Origin: Trichuris trichiura
Lineage: Eukaryota > Nematoda > Enoplea > Trichinellida > Trichuridae
Direction: 5' to 3'
Assembly: GCA_037903355.1 (NCBI GenBank)
Contig: JBAJFE010000014.1
Location: 1,240,001 to 1,304,000 of the forward strand
Length of the DNA: 64,000 nt
This document shows positions 35,565-48,779 of this stretch, one piece after another (within the stretch, counting starts at the first letter, position 1; the number at the start of each line of letters is the position of its first letter). Below the pieces are notes generated by a model, which searched no databases, was not told where the DNA came from, and worked only from the letters and a program-made list of their open reading frames with translations. Both the position numbers and the translations under genes were made by a program.

Positions 35565-36790
35565 TCTAATTGCAGTATTGACGCTGAGAGGCCGTTTCCG
35601 GTTTTCGTTTGTTAGTTTGCTAGCTTTCGCAGTTACCCGTTATTATTTTTAAAGAGCGTTTGTTTAACCGTGCATTTATCAGTTGAACAGTGTAAGTTAT
35701 TCATTCGCATATCTTTTGCTTGTGCTGCGCTACTCTGTTTCCACCTTATTCATGTAATCTCTTACATTGAAGAATAAATTTAGCACTATGGGAACGTGGC
35801 TAATTGTCGTCGTCAGCGGTACTGAAATTAATTTACCAAAATTCGCGCCATTTAGGGTGCGTTATTTGCAATTTTTAATGCAAGCAGTAACACATGCATT
35901 GGTACGTATGCTGCGCAAGTTAGTTAAGTACTCTTCATCTTTTACTGCAAAGTTATCGCGCAACTGCTGTTGCGCTGATCTGAGCTTTAGGCGAGGTTTT
36001 AAATAAATAAATGAGGGTTTATTGAAGGCACTGAGTGCGTGTTCAGTCGGATTCCCGAATGTCAGTTCCTACGTAATATAACTACTTACGCTGAAGTTGA
36101 CAAGACAGTTACGTGTATCATCCAAGAATCATTCATTTATAATTCGCCCAGGAATTCATCATCGTGTGTTCAAGAAGGGAAATTCAGAGATAGGTTTGAC
36201 CAGTGGTTCATTTCCATTGAAAATTGAAAGTGCTATGGCAAACGCTAGATTGAGATGGTCTTTAATGAATGCTTGCTTGAAAGAGAGCAAGGAATGGTTG
36301 CCGTTTATTTTTCCTTACGGTATATACCAGCGTATGAGACGAGGGTCGTTTTTAGTAGCTTTCCTTTATTTGTCAGTGCCAGGCGTATAACACGACCCTG
36401 AAATATGGCGGTTTCGTGCCATTACGTCAGGGCTGTAATGCTTGGAGAATTTTTGCCACTGTTGCTGACGCACTGATGGGTCGTCTTATAGACTAGTTTC
36501 AGTAAGGCTACGCTTTGCATGGTATGCACTTAAGCTCACGCGATAGTATAGGTCTACGCAATGGCCGACTGATTCAAGCGTACTAGAGTGAATATTACTT
36601 AGCGGAAGTTATCCATAACAAAAAAATTGAACTTTTGGGATAACTCAAAAGCAGCGCCCATGAGAAACAAGTGTAAGCTTTGCTAAGTTGGTCTTGCCAG
36701 CAGTAGATCAGAGAGCTGCATCAGAAAATAGGAGGGAGCCTACATTGCCTAGGGACCAAACTGCTGGTTAAAAATGTCTTTACTTAGTGC
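35565..36790. other. 3' flank of Argonaute, non-coding
   Basis: Contains the Argonaute poly(A) signal at 35773-35778. Short frames only; nothing else recognised. Confidence 0.4.
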
Positions 36791-36804
36791 TTCCTGCGTA
36801 ATTG

Positions 36805-37059
36805 AAGATGTGATGCTTTCGTACGGGACAATATGTTTTCATGTTGAAATATCTTTATTACGGATTCGATGTCCCGTTGAGATGTAGAATAAATAAAAAG
36901 TTTTTTCTTTCTCCTGAGCTTTCGGGTCTGCCGCGACCCGTCTTCAGCGATCATTGGACCGCTGAAGACGGGTCGCGGCAAGCCCGAAAGCTCAGGAGAG
37001 AGAAAAAACTTTTTATTTATTCTACATTTCAACGGGACATCGAATTCGTAATAAAGATA
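36805..37059. mobile_element. Foldback element with two head-to-head cores, 14-bp TSD
   Basis: Flanked by perfect TTCCTGCGTAATTG repeats (36791-36804 and 37060-37073). Two CTGAAGA cores face each other, one on the - strand (36941-36947) and one on the + strand (36962-36968), each with hairpin CGGGTC and a GAAAGCTC side. Left terminus AAGATGTGATGCTTTCGTACGG is the full family end; the right end stops at AATAAAGATA. Confidence 0.9.
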
Positions 37060-37239
37060 TTCCTGCGTAATTGTCAGCCCCTAGTTCAAGCCGTGAAGAA
37101 CGGCTTACTACGGTCTCTTACATTTATTAAGATTCACCTATAGGTTGTGTTGAACTCTGGCAAACCAGCAGAGCTGAAAATGCATGATGCGCCGTGGCAT
37201 GCATTTAGAATTACAAAATTCGAAAGCTGAGCTTCCGGT

Positions 37240-40200
37240 TTAGTAGCTGCGCCCGAAGAGGGTGTAACATTCGGCCGGACGATTGCACATAGGATGAATG
37301 CACTTTTGTCCAGTTGACAGTTGCTCCGGTTGTTCAAACGGTATGCATAGCGACTTCGCTCCCATAGAAGGTGCTCCGGGATCTGTGCTCTCCTCTCTAC
37401 GACAAAGAGGTTTAAAATTAGGAGCCTTTTAAAGCAAAGGGTCACCTTGCGCTGTCTTTCTTAATTTGATCCTCACAGTCTTCGTTGGTGCAGAAGGGAG
37501 CCATGACTATGTACTTATCGTCCACTCGCGCACAAAAGTCCTTCCAGTTGCGAACGACGACGGTAAATTTATCCATTTCTTCTTTGGCACGATTGAATAA
37601 GGACTGCTGCATTACGTCTAGCAATCGTTTCACCTCATCAACGACGCAACCGACGGGCGAAACGATTTTTGACGAATCGTCTCTGCGCACAAGCACAACC
37701 TGACCTTCGGTGAGATCTCGAGGTCCTACTTCAAGTCGGACGGGTACGCCCTGGGGAAATGTGAATCAACAGCCGATAAAAAAAATCACATTCAAATACC
37801 TTCAATTCCCAATGACTGAACTTCCATCCTGGCGAATAATTGTCCCGCAAATCGCATGTGCACCGTACACTATTGTTGCACAAGGTTTCCTCCAGTTCGT
37901 TACACGTCTTGTAAATTTTCTCCGCCGTGATTTTCTCTAGCGAAGCCGTTATGCCGCATGGAATAACCACCACTTGAACCTTGGCCACTCTGGGCGGCAG
38001 CACAAGGCCGCGGTTGTCTCCGTGAATCATGGTAAAAACGCCTATCGTTCTTGTCGTCAAACCCCAGCTGTTCTGGTATACTGGTTCTTTCTTCTGCGTC
38101 ACAGGATGCTCGAAGACAATTTCAAACATTTTTGAAAAATTCTGACCCAAATGATGACTAGTGGCCGCCTGTCGGAAGGAGTCGTTAAGAGAGCAGTGTA
38201 AGTAACAAAGTTTGTACCTGAATTCCTCTACCAGTCGATGGTATGTAGCCCTCAATCGTTGTGGTAAAGTCGGCCCCTGCGAACTTTTCTTTCTCAGTTT
38301 TTCGCCCCTTTATGACTGGGACTGCCAGCAGTTCCTCGTAAACGCGAGAGTAAAGGTTCAGAATGTCGTACACTTCTTTGACTGCGTCGTCTTTGGATGC
38401 GTAAGCGGTATGTCCTTCCTGCCAAAGGAATTCTCGAGTGCGCAGAAAGGGAGTCGGATGTTTGAATTCCCATCTCTATTGAACAAAACTGAATTACACG
38501 ACTCGTAAGTTCGTTGGCCTAACGTACAACTACGTTGCACCACTGGTTAATTTTTAAAGGAAGATCTCGATGTGACTGAATCCACTTGGCAAAACTTGGA
38601 TATATAACAGTCTCGCTCGTTGGCCGAATAGCAACCGGTTCCGCCAAGTCGGAATTTCCAGATTTGGTTACCCAAGCTACCTAGAAAACAATAAAACTGC
38701 TCAGCAAGGATTAACGTTAAAAGAAGGCTCACTTCCGGAGAGAAATCGGCAACGTGCGTTTTTTCGCGCTCCAAAGCTGATTGACTAACGAAAATGGGAA
38801 AGTAGCAGTTGGAAACGCCCAATCGTTTTATTTCATCGTCGAACCACTTTTGTATCTGCTCCCAAATAAAGTAAGCCCAAGGACGTATCACGTAACAACC
38901 GCTAATGTCGTAGTAGGCTACCATTTCAGATTTCGTGATTACCTGACTGTACCATTCAGGGAAGTTCTCCTCCTTCCGAACTTCAAGCCCCAACCTAAGC
39001 GAAGCAATGCGTAACCATTTAAAATGAGAAGGTAAGGCGCATGCCTTGTCTGCTTCTTAAGGTCTGACTTCTCCTGCGGCTCAGCAACGGGCCGATTCGG
39101 GTCGCCTTTTTCTTTTTTCTCCTTATGAGCACGAGTGTCCTGCTTCGGAAGTTTTTTGTCCACACGAGCAACCGGTACTTCTGCAGTTTTCTTAACAATG
39201 GTGTCCACCAAGCCGGGATTCCATTCATGACCTGATATGGCTTTGTAATTTGCCTTCAATGCCTTCAGTTCATCAACTTCTTTTTCTATTACCTTCTAAA
39301 ACAACTGAGCTACTAGAAGCTACAGGAAAAAATAATACAAGTACTTGGCAAGATAACTAATGGAATATATAGACGGAAATTCAAGATAGGCTGCCAACTA
39401 CCTAAGTGCTCGTTAAACTAACGAAACATTTAAAACGCTCGCTTCATAAACTGTTTCATAAGTCTGGCTTAATCAATTCCGAATTAGGAAAATTTGTGAA
39501 CGGTAGGCAAAGTACCGCAGACATAAACCTCACTGCAATTCAATCGCTATGCCTTTAGTACATAAGCAAGTAACACTGTTCTAAACAAGCAAAATAAAAA
39601 TCAAGCGTTTCGCAATGGATGTCTTAATTTTCATAGCCAGCCAAGGAAACAGCCGGCTTCGCGTGAGACGGGGGTTATCAGGGATCAAAGAACCGAACGG
39701 TCCTGAGAAGTTTGCTGAGTAAAATAAAAACTTTGCATTAAAAACGGGTTGTTTTCAAAATATAGTAATGGTAATATGTACAACTTCAAACCAGCAAAGT
39801 CATTCACCTTGTCAGCGGAGGCAGCTTTGAGTTGGCGAATTTTGTCGCCTAGCGCTTTGATTTTCAATAGGCACTCTTCACCGTCTGACATTCCTGTACT
39901 GTTCTGAAATTGGCAAAAAATTTTCCAATTCAAGCCCTTTTTTACAATATCATTTTCGTAAGGGGGAGAGCGAGTAAAGGAATTGTAAAAGAGAAACACT
40001 CATAAATGTAGCACCTTGTTACAAGTTCCCTTCGGCTCGCTTGCATTCAATAACCTTTCGACCAAGTTTGGATTCCAAGACTGACCAGTAGCAGCTTGAA
40101 ATCGTTCCTTGAGTTCTTTCAGTTCAACGATTAAAGGTTCAATGTCTTTCTGAAATTGCCTAAAAACTAGCCAAGTTTTCAATTCAATTTTACTCACTTT

Positions 40201-43200
40201 TTCCGCTTTTTGCGCTTTTAATCCACGAATCTTGTTTCCTACAGCATAGATTTTCAAAAGGAAGGAATCCGCTTCCTTCGATGAATCAGCCTAGAGAAAA
40301 AAATTAATTTGTTTACTTCAGTTCATTGGGGATTGTCCGCGCGCAGAAAAGCAAATGGCTAACATGAAAACAAACAATACCAAGAAACAACTGCTTGTAA
40401 AGTTGTACATGGAATTGAAAAGCAAACTACCCATCGAGGCGTTAAGCTTTCTCATAATGCATCGCTAATTACCACATGCTTAGAGATAAGACAATATAAA
40501 AATACACTAGGAGCTTTAACGTCAAATACATTGGGTGACCCATCATCCGCAATGCTCAGGATCAGATCAGAATTAATCCAAACTTTAGAATATACGGAAC
40601 GTTCTACAAACGTTTCCTCTCACCAGTCTTATCCCTATGGAGGGACTCTCGTTAAAAATACTTAATATAAGCAAAAGATTGAACAACTAGTAGCAACAAC
40701 CATGCAGCAGTTCTGCAAACGAAAGAGCTGATCTTTTCTAGGTTGCATGAGCCTTATTTAGCTTCTCAGCGAACACCCTTCGTATAAGCGCCATATTTAT
40801 CAGCAGATGTGTTAACTTCACTTGCAGCTATCTCAGGTTGTCATAACGTAATGCCAATTTTCAAAACCTCCGGATTTTGGAGCATTCCGGACAATGAATC
40901 ACCTACTGTACATCACTTCAATACCTTCGAAAGGGTGAAGCTCTCAGACGAAACTGGAGTAACCACTTGACTAGCAACGCCAACGGGATCACCCTTCAAA
41001 GTAAGTGCAACGCTGAAACAATTTGATCTGACTACAGTCTCGCTGACCTTTAGCGTTTCATTTTTCTTTTCCGTTTTCTTTGCCGCCTGAAAATAGAACA
41101 CGTTACCAGTTTGACTATGACTGCTGCCGTCAGCAACAGAATGCTGCCACGAAAAGTGACAATTCTCCTCAATAGGCAGGGCATACTATAAAATGGTTCA
41201 CATCTCACTTCATCTAATTCTTCGGGTCTCATAATCGCTTTAACAATTTAAGACCGTAAACTATATGACGCTTAATTGCGTTTTTAAATCACTATTCTAA
41301 CTTCCACAGAACAACCGAGTCGTAATTTCGTTTTTCTCTCCTTCTTAAGCGAGTCCAATCGGCAGGGACGTTCCTCGCCAGAAAAAATGATCCTTTATTA
41401 AAACTCATTCAGAGTAGGTACAAGTGCGCAGATTATGCATATTACTTAGCTGCGTAAGATGTTGAGTGGAAATACGGCAAAACCTGCTGAACGCAAAAAG
41501 TTTTAACCCAAAAGACACCAGTAAAGAGCGTAGCTTCATGATAGCTTCGCTCTTCACTGGCGTTTTCTGGGTTAAAAATTTTTCCTGAAATAAGTTCGAC
41601 TTCAGATTGAACACAGTGTGCAGTCAGTAAACAGACTTAAACGCGCCTTTTAACTGTGCCATAGCATAGCATACAAGGAAAAGCAGCGGAAAAGGTCGTG
41701 CACGCTACTCTTCTACAACTCTCTGAAGTGATACCGTAATAATATCACATAAATATTATGGCAAAACGTTATTACAAAATAATGGGACATAAAGAAGAGT
41801 TACCTTATTGGTAATCTTTGGACTTTCAATCTTCTTTTGGGATGAGGTCAAGCCAGTAGGAAGTTCTTTCTCATGACCGTCGGGCACGTCGAAAAGTACA
41901 AGAGGAAATGGACGCCCAGTATAAGGACTACAGTTAAACTGTAAGGCTGTGAAAGAATATTTGCCCAGCAAAACTTACTCCTTTTCACAGTAAGGCTGAT
42001 CGCATATGAAAAAGCCCTTTCTCTGAAGCTGAACAATATCCCCCTTTTGAATATTCCGCATGGCCGCTTCGCCTAACATTTCAAAGTTGTGCTAAAACGT
42101 TGAAATTTTCAAAAAAAAACGTCCATTTAATAGCTTCTCCAATCAGCTTACTCGAGAATCGTAACATACGTAATCTTTGAAGTCCTCATTTTTCCCGAGT
42201 TGTGCTTTGCTAATAACATTGTCAAACTGTGATGCCACGACCGGTACCATCTCTGCATCTTCCGCTTCAGCCAACCAAGTAAACTTTAGCGTATTCTTAT
42301 AATTCTACATTTCAATACAGCATGCTTATACTGAGCACTTTCAGTATAATTCAACATTCAATTACCGCATTTTCCAGATTCAGTCGTGCTTTGACACTTG
42401 TAACATTACCATCGACGGATCGAGTCACGTCGGTAATAACAATGTTACCCCAATTGACCAGCGTTACCGTGGCGCCATTTTCCAAAAGATTAGCATCCAC
42501 TTGTTCAATAAGCACCTTAGGTCCATACAGCATTGGCCTTTCGCCCACTTCAGGATTTTTTGGATGCTTCGCCACTTGTTTTCGTTCATGCTGAGCATCG
42601 TTTATGAAAAGTGGAACCAGGTTCTCTTTGCACAGGGCGATGAATCTCGGTGCAACTGGATCAATTACCTTAAACAAGTTAATAAGCATTCAATAGACAC
42701 TGCACTGGCCTTTCGCGCCTTCCTGTTGAACGCCCATAATTTATTCCAGTCCATCATGACGACTGCCTTGGACGAACCCTAAGAGCAACCAACTTAGAGT
42801 GTAAGCTGGGAGGTCGAATAGCTGTTAATACTTGAGCCACAATGAACTGCTTGAGTCCTTCTACGGTCATTCCCCTTCGAAGAACGCCTCTAACCGTTGG
42901 CAAGCGCGGATCAGACCTGAATATTCAATTTTGAACGTACATAAGGTAAGCATTGTTTTCGTAGCATTGTACCAATCCTCAACAACACCTTCCGTGACTA
43001 GCCAGGTAAGCTTTCGTTTACTCATAACGGTGTTCATCAAGTTAAGTCTGCTGTATTCATAAATGTAAGGCTTACGTAAGTTCAGCGCTTCTAAATGATC
43101 ATCTTTAAATTTCACAAACGATATCCAGAGCTTATACTCACCCAAAATAGTGTAGTATTGCTCATCGCGATCGTGATATTCCGTTGTACGAAGGGCATGC

Positions 43201-46200
43201 GTTACGCCTTCTATACTGTCCACTATAGGGCAGGCAAAGTCGTAGGTTGGATAGACCCTGGTAAAATAGCGCAGCTGCTTCAGGCGCAGAATTTCAAAAT
43301 TTACAGTATTATTAACAACTGGTACTCGTATTAACAACTCTGCAGGAACAAAAGTCACTGTGACCTGCTGAATGCCGCAGCTGACGCTATCAACAATAAG
43401 CATGTTTGGTATACAGCAATAGTTCTAATGGGAATGTCGTTTTTGCATTTCTCTGTGCGGTCGAATACCGTTTAAAATCTGAAGGCACATCTATGAAGAA
43501 TAGTTTATCGATATTTCCTTTCAGGCTGTCAATGCCGCGCAATTGAAACATTCTTCGGCTTTGCTTACAATTGAAAGAAAATCATGATGAAACCGGAATG
43601 CTTTTAGCATACTTGCCTGTGCGCAATTCACCTGGCCAAAAGGCATCATCAAGCAAAATCGAGGAACGCTATCAAAACTAAAGCTCAATCACTAGAATAT
43701 CTTAACCAATATGAAATCATTATTTTAGTTCGTGTCCAATACACCAACGCCAACCTAAACCATTTCTCCCATCTTGCGAAAGTGTGGCACAAGCATTTGC
43801 TGCACCTTTAACAGCGAACCCCTATGGTGATTCAGGTTCTTGAGAATTCAGCAGGCCGAATGAACGCACTGTGGAAAACATCCTAGCAAAATAATAATCG
43901 ATGTGAGCTGGAACCCACTGAGCTTATTACGGAAAAATCTTTAGGTTTTATGGCTTCGAAATAACAGTCTCACCAATGCCAGTCCTAATCAGGTTAATAA
44001 ACATTTAGTTCTTCGATTTCAAAGCATATTCCTGCGGTAAAATGCACAATCAAAACTTAAATTGCATAGTCGGGAACTTAGAATAGTGAAAGATCGAAAG
44101 TCTCAGGAAAGAACAGTAATCGCAATAGGAAGCAAAGGTTACACATTAACACTAACAGTAATAGTTAAATACTCCTAAGCTTTAATGGTGAGAAAAATCC
44201 TGAGCTGCTACCGAACGTAATTCATTAATACAATCTCCTTAGCACAAATTCTCCTCAGAGCACACTTGAGACTCGCATCTCTCTATTTTTAACAATTTTA
44301 CATGAGAGACTAATGATAAAGAACCTAAAGCTATTATTGAATACTTACGTTTCATCTTAAAATTCAAATGACTGGAATTCTACAGGCATTAAAAAATGCC
44401 AGTTAACTTATCAGTTTATCCTAGGATTAACAGTGACTTTATTATTACGCAGCTATCTGAAAGACATTATTAAACCACAAGTTGTAACGAGGATATCCTG
44501 CACGGCGGTCCTAAGTCACTTCACGCTGCCGTATTGGAAACGTACCTTCATGTTTAACCTGCAAAGACTTGTCGCAGTCAAGTTTAATATAAAATGCATA
44601 AATGCAAACGCTAATTTTTTTCAGAGAATACATAAGGCCGCCATGGTTCTGAACATAATAAAAACTACAAGTTGCACTCACAGTCAGCTACACCTCAAAA
44701 GGGATAACGCTAACTTCTGATCATAAGGGCAATAATTCTAAAACGGCTACTCTTAACCAAACCAAGCAGGAATCTTCACACTAACGTATTATAAATTAAC
44801 GTTTACATCAGTGTCTAGGGCAGTTTCCCAACCTTTTTGGAGTCAGGGCCCCCTTTCGCGACCTTCAACTTGCCGGGGCCTTCCGTCATTCTCCCCAACG
44901 TAATTCTCCTGCTTCTGTTATCCGCAGGTGCGCCTACTATGGTTACGTTGCTGTGAATTTGTACAAGTAGTTCAACACCTGAAACAGCCTGAAGAATGTA
45001 GAATTGACTTTGATGCCTACCGTGTATGCCAAAGCAAAAACAGTTAAGCCGGGCCGTCATTAAAAACCTTATTAACCTGCGGATCTTGTCAGCCGCAAGT
45101 AGGACCCCATCTTTTGCGCTGTGAAAGTTGAGTGTGCGATCAATGGCTGGAAAACCTGGCGATGCGAAGTCAACACTGAATTTCTTTCCTACACTAGAGC
45201 GAAATGGTTAGTAAGGAAGCCGGCTGCCATATACGGCGAAAGCTCCTTAACGATATTCGAAATCGTTAATGCCTTTAATTCTTTAGTTGGCACTGAAGGC
45301 GTTCTTTTCGTATTGCTGGACTTAAACCGGCTAATTTCAGATCGGCAGCCTTCAGAATACAAGCGCCGCACTGGGTTTCCTCTTCCTCAATTTTTTGGGC
45401 TGGTAGCAACAGTAGAGCAATATGTAAGTCAGGCTGCGATACTGTTCTCAGGGTGGCGCAACACTGAATCTAAATTCAATATTTCTTCAGAGCAAGACGA
45501 CAGTCGCTTGATCTTACCTCAGTGTGACGACTGGGTATGGTGCAGTGCTACTAATTTATCCACGTCCGGCTCGATAGTCGTCAGGAGTAATCTCAGGTCG
45601 CCTCGCCTCACTATCCTGAACGGCAGGATCGCTCTCGTTCTGCGGCACCGACTACCACGGATCCCCAGAGCCCCCCCCCCCAAGCTCGCAGGAACCCCCT
45701 AAACCCCCAATTCTTCCCAGGGCCCCCAAGGAGCCCCTGGGACCCCATTTGGGAATCACTGGTCTAAGGAGACAGGATAATGGAATTTGCAAGATACGAT
45801 AGCAGATCCTAGGACGTGATAGAATGCTCTTGAGAAATTTGTGGGCGAAAATCTGTGTGAACGCGTATGCACAAGATAACATAGAATGCGGAAGAATACC
45901 ACTGTCATGCCTGAAGTGATCAAGGCAGCTGGAGTACGTCAGCCCGATTTGAATCACGGGCGCTAGCTCCCTATTTATGTATGGAAGTCGCGCGAGTGAT
46001 TGTTGGCTGGTCCTTTACCCTGGTATCTGGCAAAGGTTTTTGGAATAGCACTGCCCCGCATCGCCACTCCAGTTTCTCCCGCCAATTTTTTCCAGTGAGC
46101 AGAGGGATATTACTGGCCAATCTGCTCACGAGGCGTTGGCCAATGAAACCAAGTGCCGATGCGGGCCCTTAACTTTAGAAACGCCGCTCTGCATAATAGT

Positions 46201-48544
46201 CAAGCTAGATAAGAGCAACCCTGCGCAATAGAAATTTACCTTTAAGCCATGCAAACTTATTGATACATATCTGCTGAGCGTACTAATAAGTTGTCTTCTT
46301 ATGAAGAATAAAAGCTTCCATTCCAGCATATATGTCCAATTAAAATATAAATGGATGATTAAAGCTCAACGACTCCTCAGCGATCAGATGTATGCAATTC
46401 ATTTGTTTTTAATTACTTTGCATACGTAAATTCCACAACTATTCACTAATAGAACACTGCTGCGACTTGAATGTTATTGATTATAATGATAGACTTAAAT
46501 GATCTTTAAGTTTCCACTTAATAGCTAATACTAACAACTTAAGGAGATCTGAAGCTTTACCGATTGTTATAGCCTTCTTTAAAACGCAACATTTACGTAG
46601 CTAACGTTGGATGGTATCACTTGCTCCAGGTTTGTTTTAATGCATTGATTGAAACCCTCAATGGAAATATAACAAGAGAGGACATTGATGACGAGGAAAG
46701 GTTGCCAAGAAAACTCTGCTATACTTTTTAATCAAGAAAAGGTTCTTTACCTGTGCTAATTGTAAACATTATGAAACATAGAATCGTAACTATATTCCAT
46801 TTTAAACGTTTCCTTAATACGAAAAACTAATTTCCCTTCTTCACTTGAAATGTTTAAGCTAAAACAACTTAAGAACGGGGTAACATATTGTACTGTAACG
46901 CTTTGTACACAAGTGAAACTAATGGAACTTACTTATACTTTCCCTTCGTACGCACGTGTTCTTCTGCTTTGCAACGATAAATGGTAGGATCTCGGAGACA
47001 ACCGTTATCCGAAGCCATGTTCATTTTCATTCGCACGCAACAGCGTAAGCCCAGTTCTGTTCCGCGCTTCATTTCGTCAAATAATCGTTTGTTTTTCTCC
47101 ACATCTGTTTTAAAAGAACTGTACGCTTAATTGGCGACAAAGTTTATACGCAGCTTACCATTGTCTCGACATTTCGATGGTTTCCTCTGCTCACGTTCTT
47201 GTTTCATTAATTCGGGATCAGTATCGTCCACGTAGGCCTGACCATTGGCCAGTAGAAGTTCACAATATCCTAGAATCTGTTCGAAATAGTCGGATGTTCG
47301 GCTCCACATATCCGGTTTGATTTGAAGCATCTCCAAATCACGCAATATGACCTAACGGCCAACATTTAGAAATAGGACAAAGGATAGATTCTAACTTCTT
47401 CAAATTCCTCAGTTTCCTTAGCCGGATTGGTATCGTCAAAGCGCATGATCAATTTTCCATTAAAAGCGTCCTTGTAGTATTGATTGAGCATTGCAGCCTT
47501 CGCGTGCCCAATGTGAAGGTACCTACAGGAAATGGAAACATGCTTAATCTGGCGCAGTGGATGAAACACCAAACCCGCTAGCCTCAGGGGGAAATCGAAC
47601 GACGACTTGGCCATTTATTGCGCCAGGAAGCTCAATATATTTTCCTTCATCCTTCTGAAAGGAATAAATGCAAATTTGTGTCCAGCTAACTTTATTATGT
47701 TAACCACAGTCTTCTGCTCTGCCTCTTTTTGCTGAGGACGGCAAGACAACTGCTCTTGTACTTTCTGCAACAAAACATCTGACAAACAGTTGCGGCAGAA
47801 TTTTTCAACGTTGGCGTAGCTCTTGAAGACATTCTCTTTTTTTGTCGTCAGTGCTAAACAGACGGAAACGTAGGCTAACGTTACGTAAAGAACGTAAGCT
47901 TCATACATTGCAATGACGCCCACAGTGCGTAATCTGCCAGACTTAATTTGCTGCCCACTAATGCATTACGACCATTCAGTCGCTGGTTTAAGGTTCTCAG
48001 ATGGTTCCCGAGTTCCGAGTTATTGCAACTTTTCAGAATTTCGGCTAATTCAAGCCAAGAATCTACCTACAGCACAAAAAGAATCCATACTAGCAAGCAA
48101 GGGTCGAAATCATTATTTACAAACAATATTTTAAGAAATATATAAATAGCACAAAGGATCTGCACAGAGGCTCTTCATCCTTACTTCAATAAAAGCTGCA
48201 CATTCATCTGGCATCAGCTCGACTGCGTCGGCAGCAACAATCATAGCTCTAGCAGAATTAACGTCATCCTGAACAACGCAGTTGTCCCTTAAACAGTCAC
48301 GATAAGCACGTTAGTTTAATGGAAAAGTTAATGAACCAGCGAAATTCCGTCACGCGACCCCACTTAATACTCAAGGGCAGTTTTGGCTTCAAAATTTCGG
48401 CAACTGCTAACGAACCTGTAATATTATACTTAAGATATTAAATTCGGTAGCACAGTTGCACTTACACAACGGAGGATCACCAACAGAGCAAAGTAACAAT
48501 GGCTCCGACTTGCCATTCGCGGCAACTGGCTTGAGGCGCACCAT
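37240..48544 (-). CDS. EPRS1: Bifunctional glutamate/proline--tRNA ligase
   Basis: Twenty-eight exons in phase give 1,476 aa (human about 1,512). High to low: 48466-48544, 48354-48415, 48185-48268, 47907-48066, 47705-47853, 47575-47654, 47396-47522, 47159-47351, 46933-47104, 43142-43257, 42973-43102, 42832-42916, 42719-42778, 42366-42668, 42152-42304, 41979-42091, 41804-41927, 40925-41086, 40198-40290, 40015-40149, 39808-39903, 39045-39295, 38733-38994, 38528-38680, 38218-38475, 37800-38168, 37446-37750, 37240-37396. It has a GST-like N-terminus, class I GluRS (HIGH 208-211; MSKRK 434-438), two WHEP domains (about 785-860 and 861-935), and class II ProRS (motif 2 RWEF at 1115; motif 3 GDNRG near 1250), ending YTLFGRSY. 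It charges tRNA-Glu and tRNA-Pro in the cytosolic multisynthetase complex. Introns 13 and 22 are GC-AG, each 50 nt. The boundary between exons 16 and 17 has an alternative donor. AATAAA (-) is at 37123-37128. Confidence 0.95.
41495..41583. repeat. Imperfect 89-bp palindrome in a synthetase intron
   Basis: AAAAAGTTTTAACCCA...AGAGCGTAGCT pairs with AGCTTCGCTCT...TGGGTTAAAAATTTTT around a 7-nt centre. It lies in the 717-nt intron between exons 17 and 18. It could be a foldback relic or an RNA hairpin; no TSD or TA flank is evident. Confidence 0.7.
44821..45761. mobile_element. Non-autonomous hAT-like element in a synthetase intron
   Basis: A 941-bp insertion with short inverted ends CAGTTTCCCAACC and the complement of GGGAATCACTG, flanked by 8-bp repeats GTCTAGGG (44813-44820) and GTCTAAGG (45762-45769), 7 of 8 identical; 8-bp duplications mark hAT elements. 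Subterminal C-rich/G-rich blocks pair with each other. It sits in the 3.7-kb intron between exons 9 and 10. A 193-codon frame (45121-45702, + strand, GTG start) lies inside but matches no transposase I know. Confidence 0.72.
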
Positions 48545-48779
48545 GAATCTTCTTTATTGGCACTGGCTATTGAAGGAGAATCAAACTGAACATATAGAGT
48601 GACTTGAAGGATTACACTTTAACCACGCGAACTCCAAAACAAAGTGTAAACGCCACCCTAAACGGAGAATATATGGGCGCAAGCGTCATCGCATTTGAAG
48701 CGTAGGTTTATTTCTCAATTCCAATGCTTCTCGCGCAAACGAATTTGTTTTTCCACGGAAGACGGAAGATTCCAAGTAA
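48545..48779. other. Promoter side of the synthetase gene
   Basis: Only about 235 bp separate the synthetase ATG (48544) from the first recognisable Penelope-like sequence, so the promoter must lie here or within the inserted element. Confidence 0.4.

Noticed and set aside
41213..41236. Extra small synthetase exon ending IMRPEELDE
   Set aside because: Its only acceptor requires a phase not supplied by exon 17, whereas exons 17 and 18 join directly in phase.
45121..45702. 193-codon frame as a host gene
   Set aside because: It starts at GTG, lies wholly inside a TSD-bounded hAT-like element, lacks splice context and matches no family I know.
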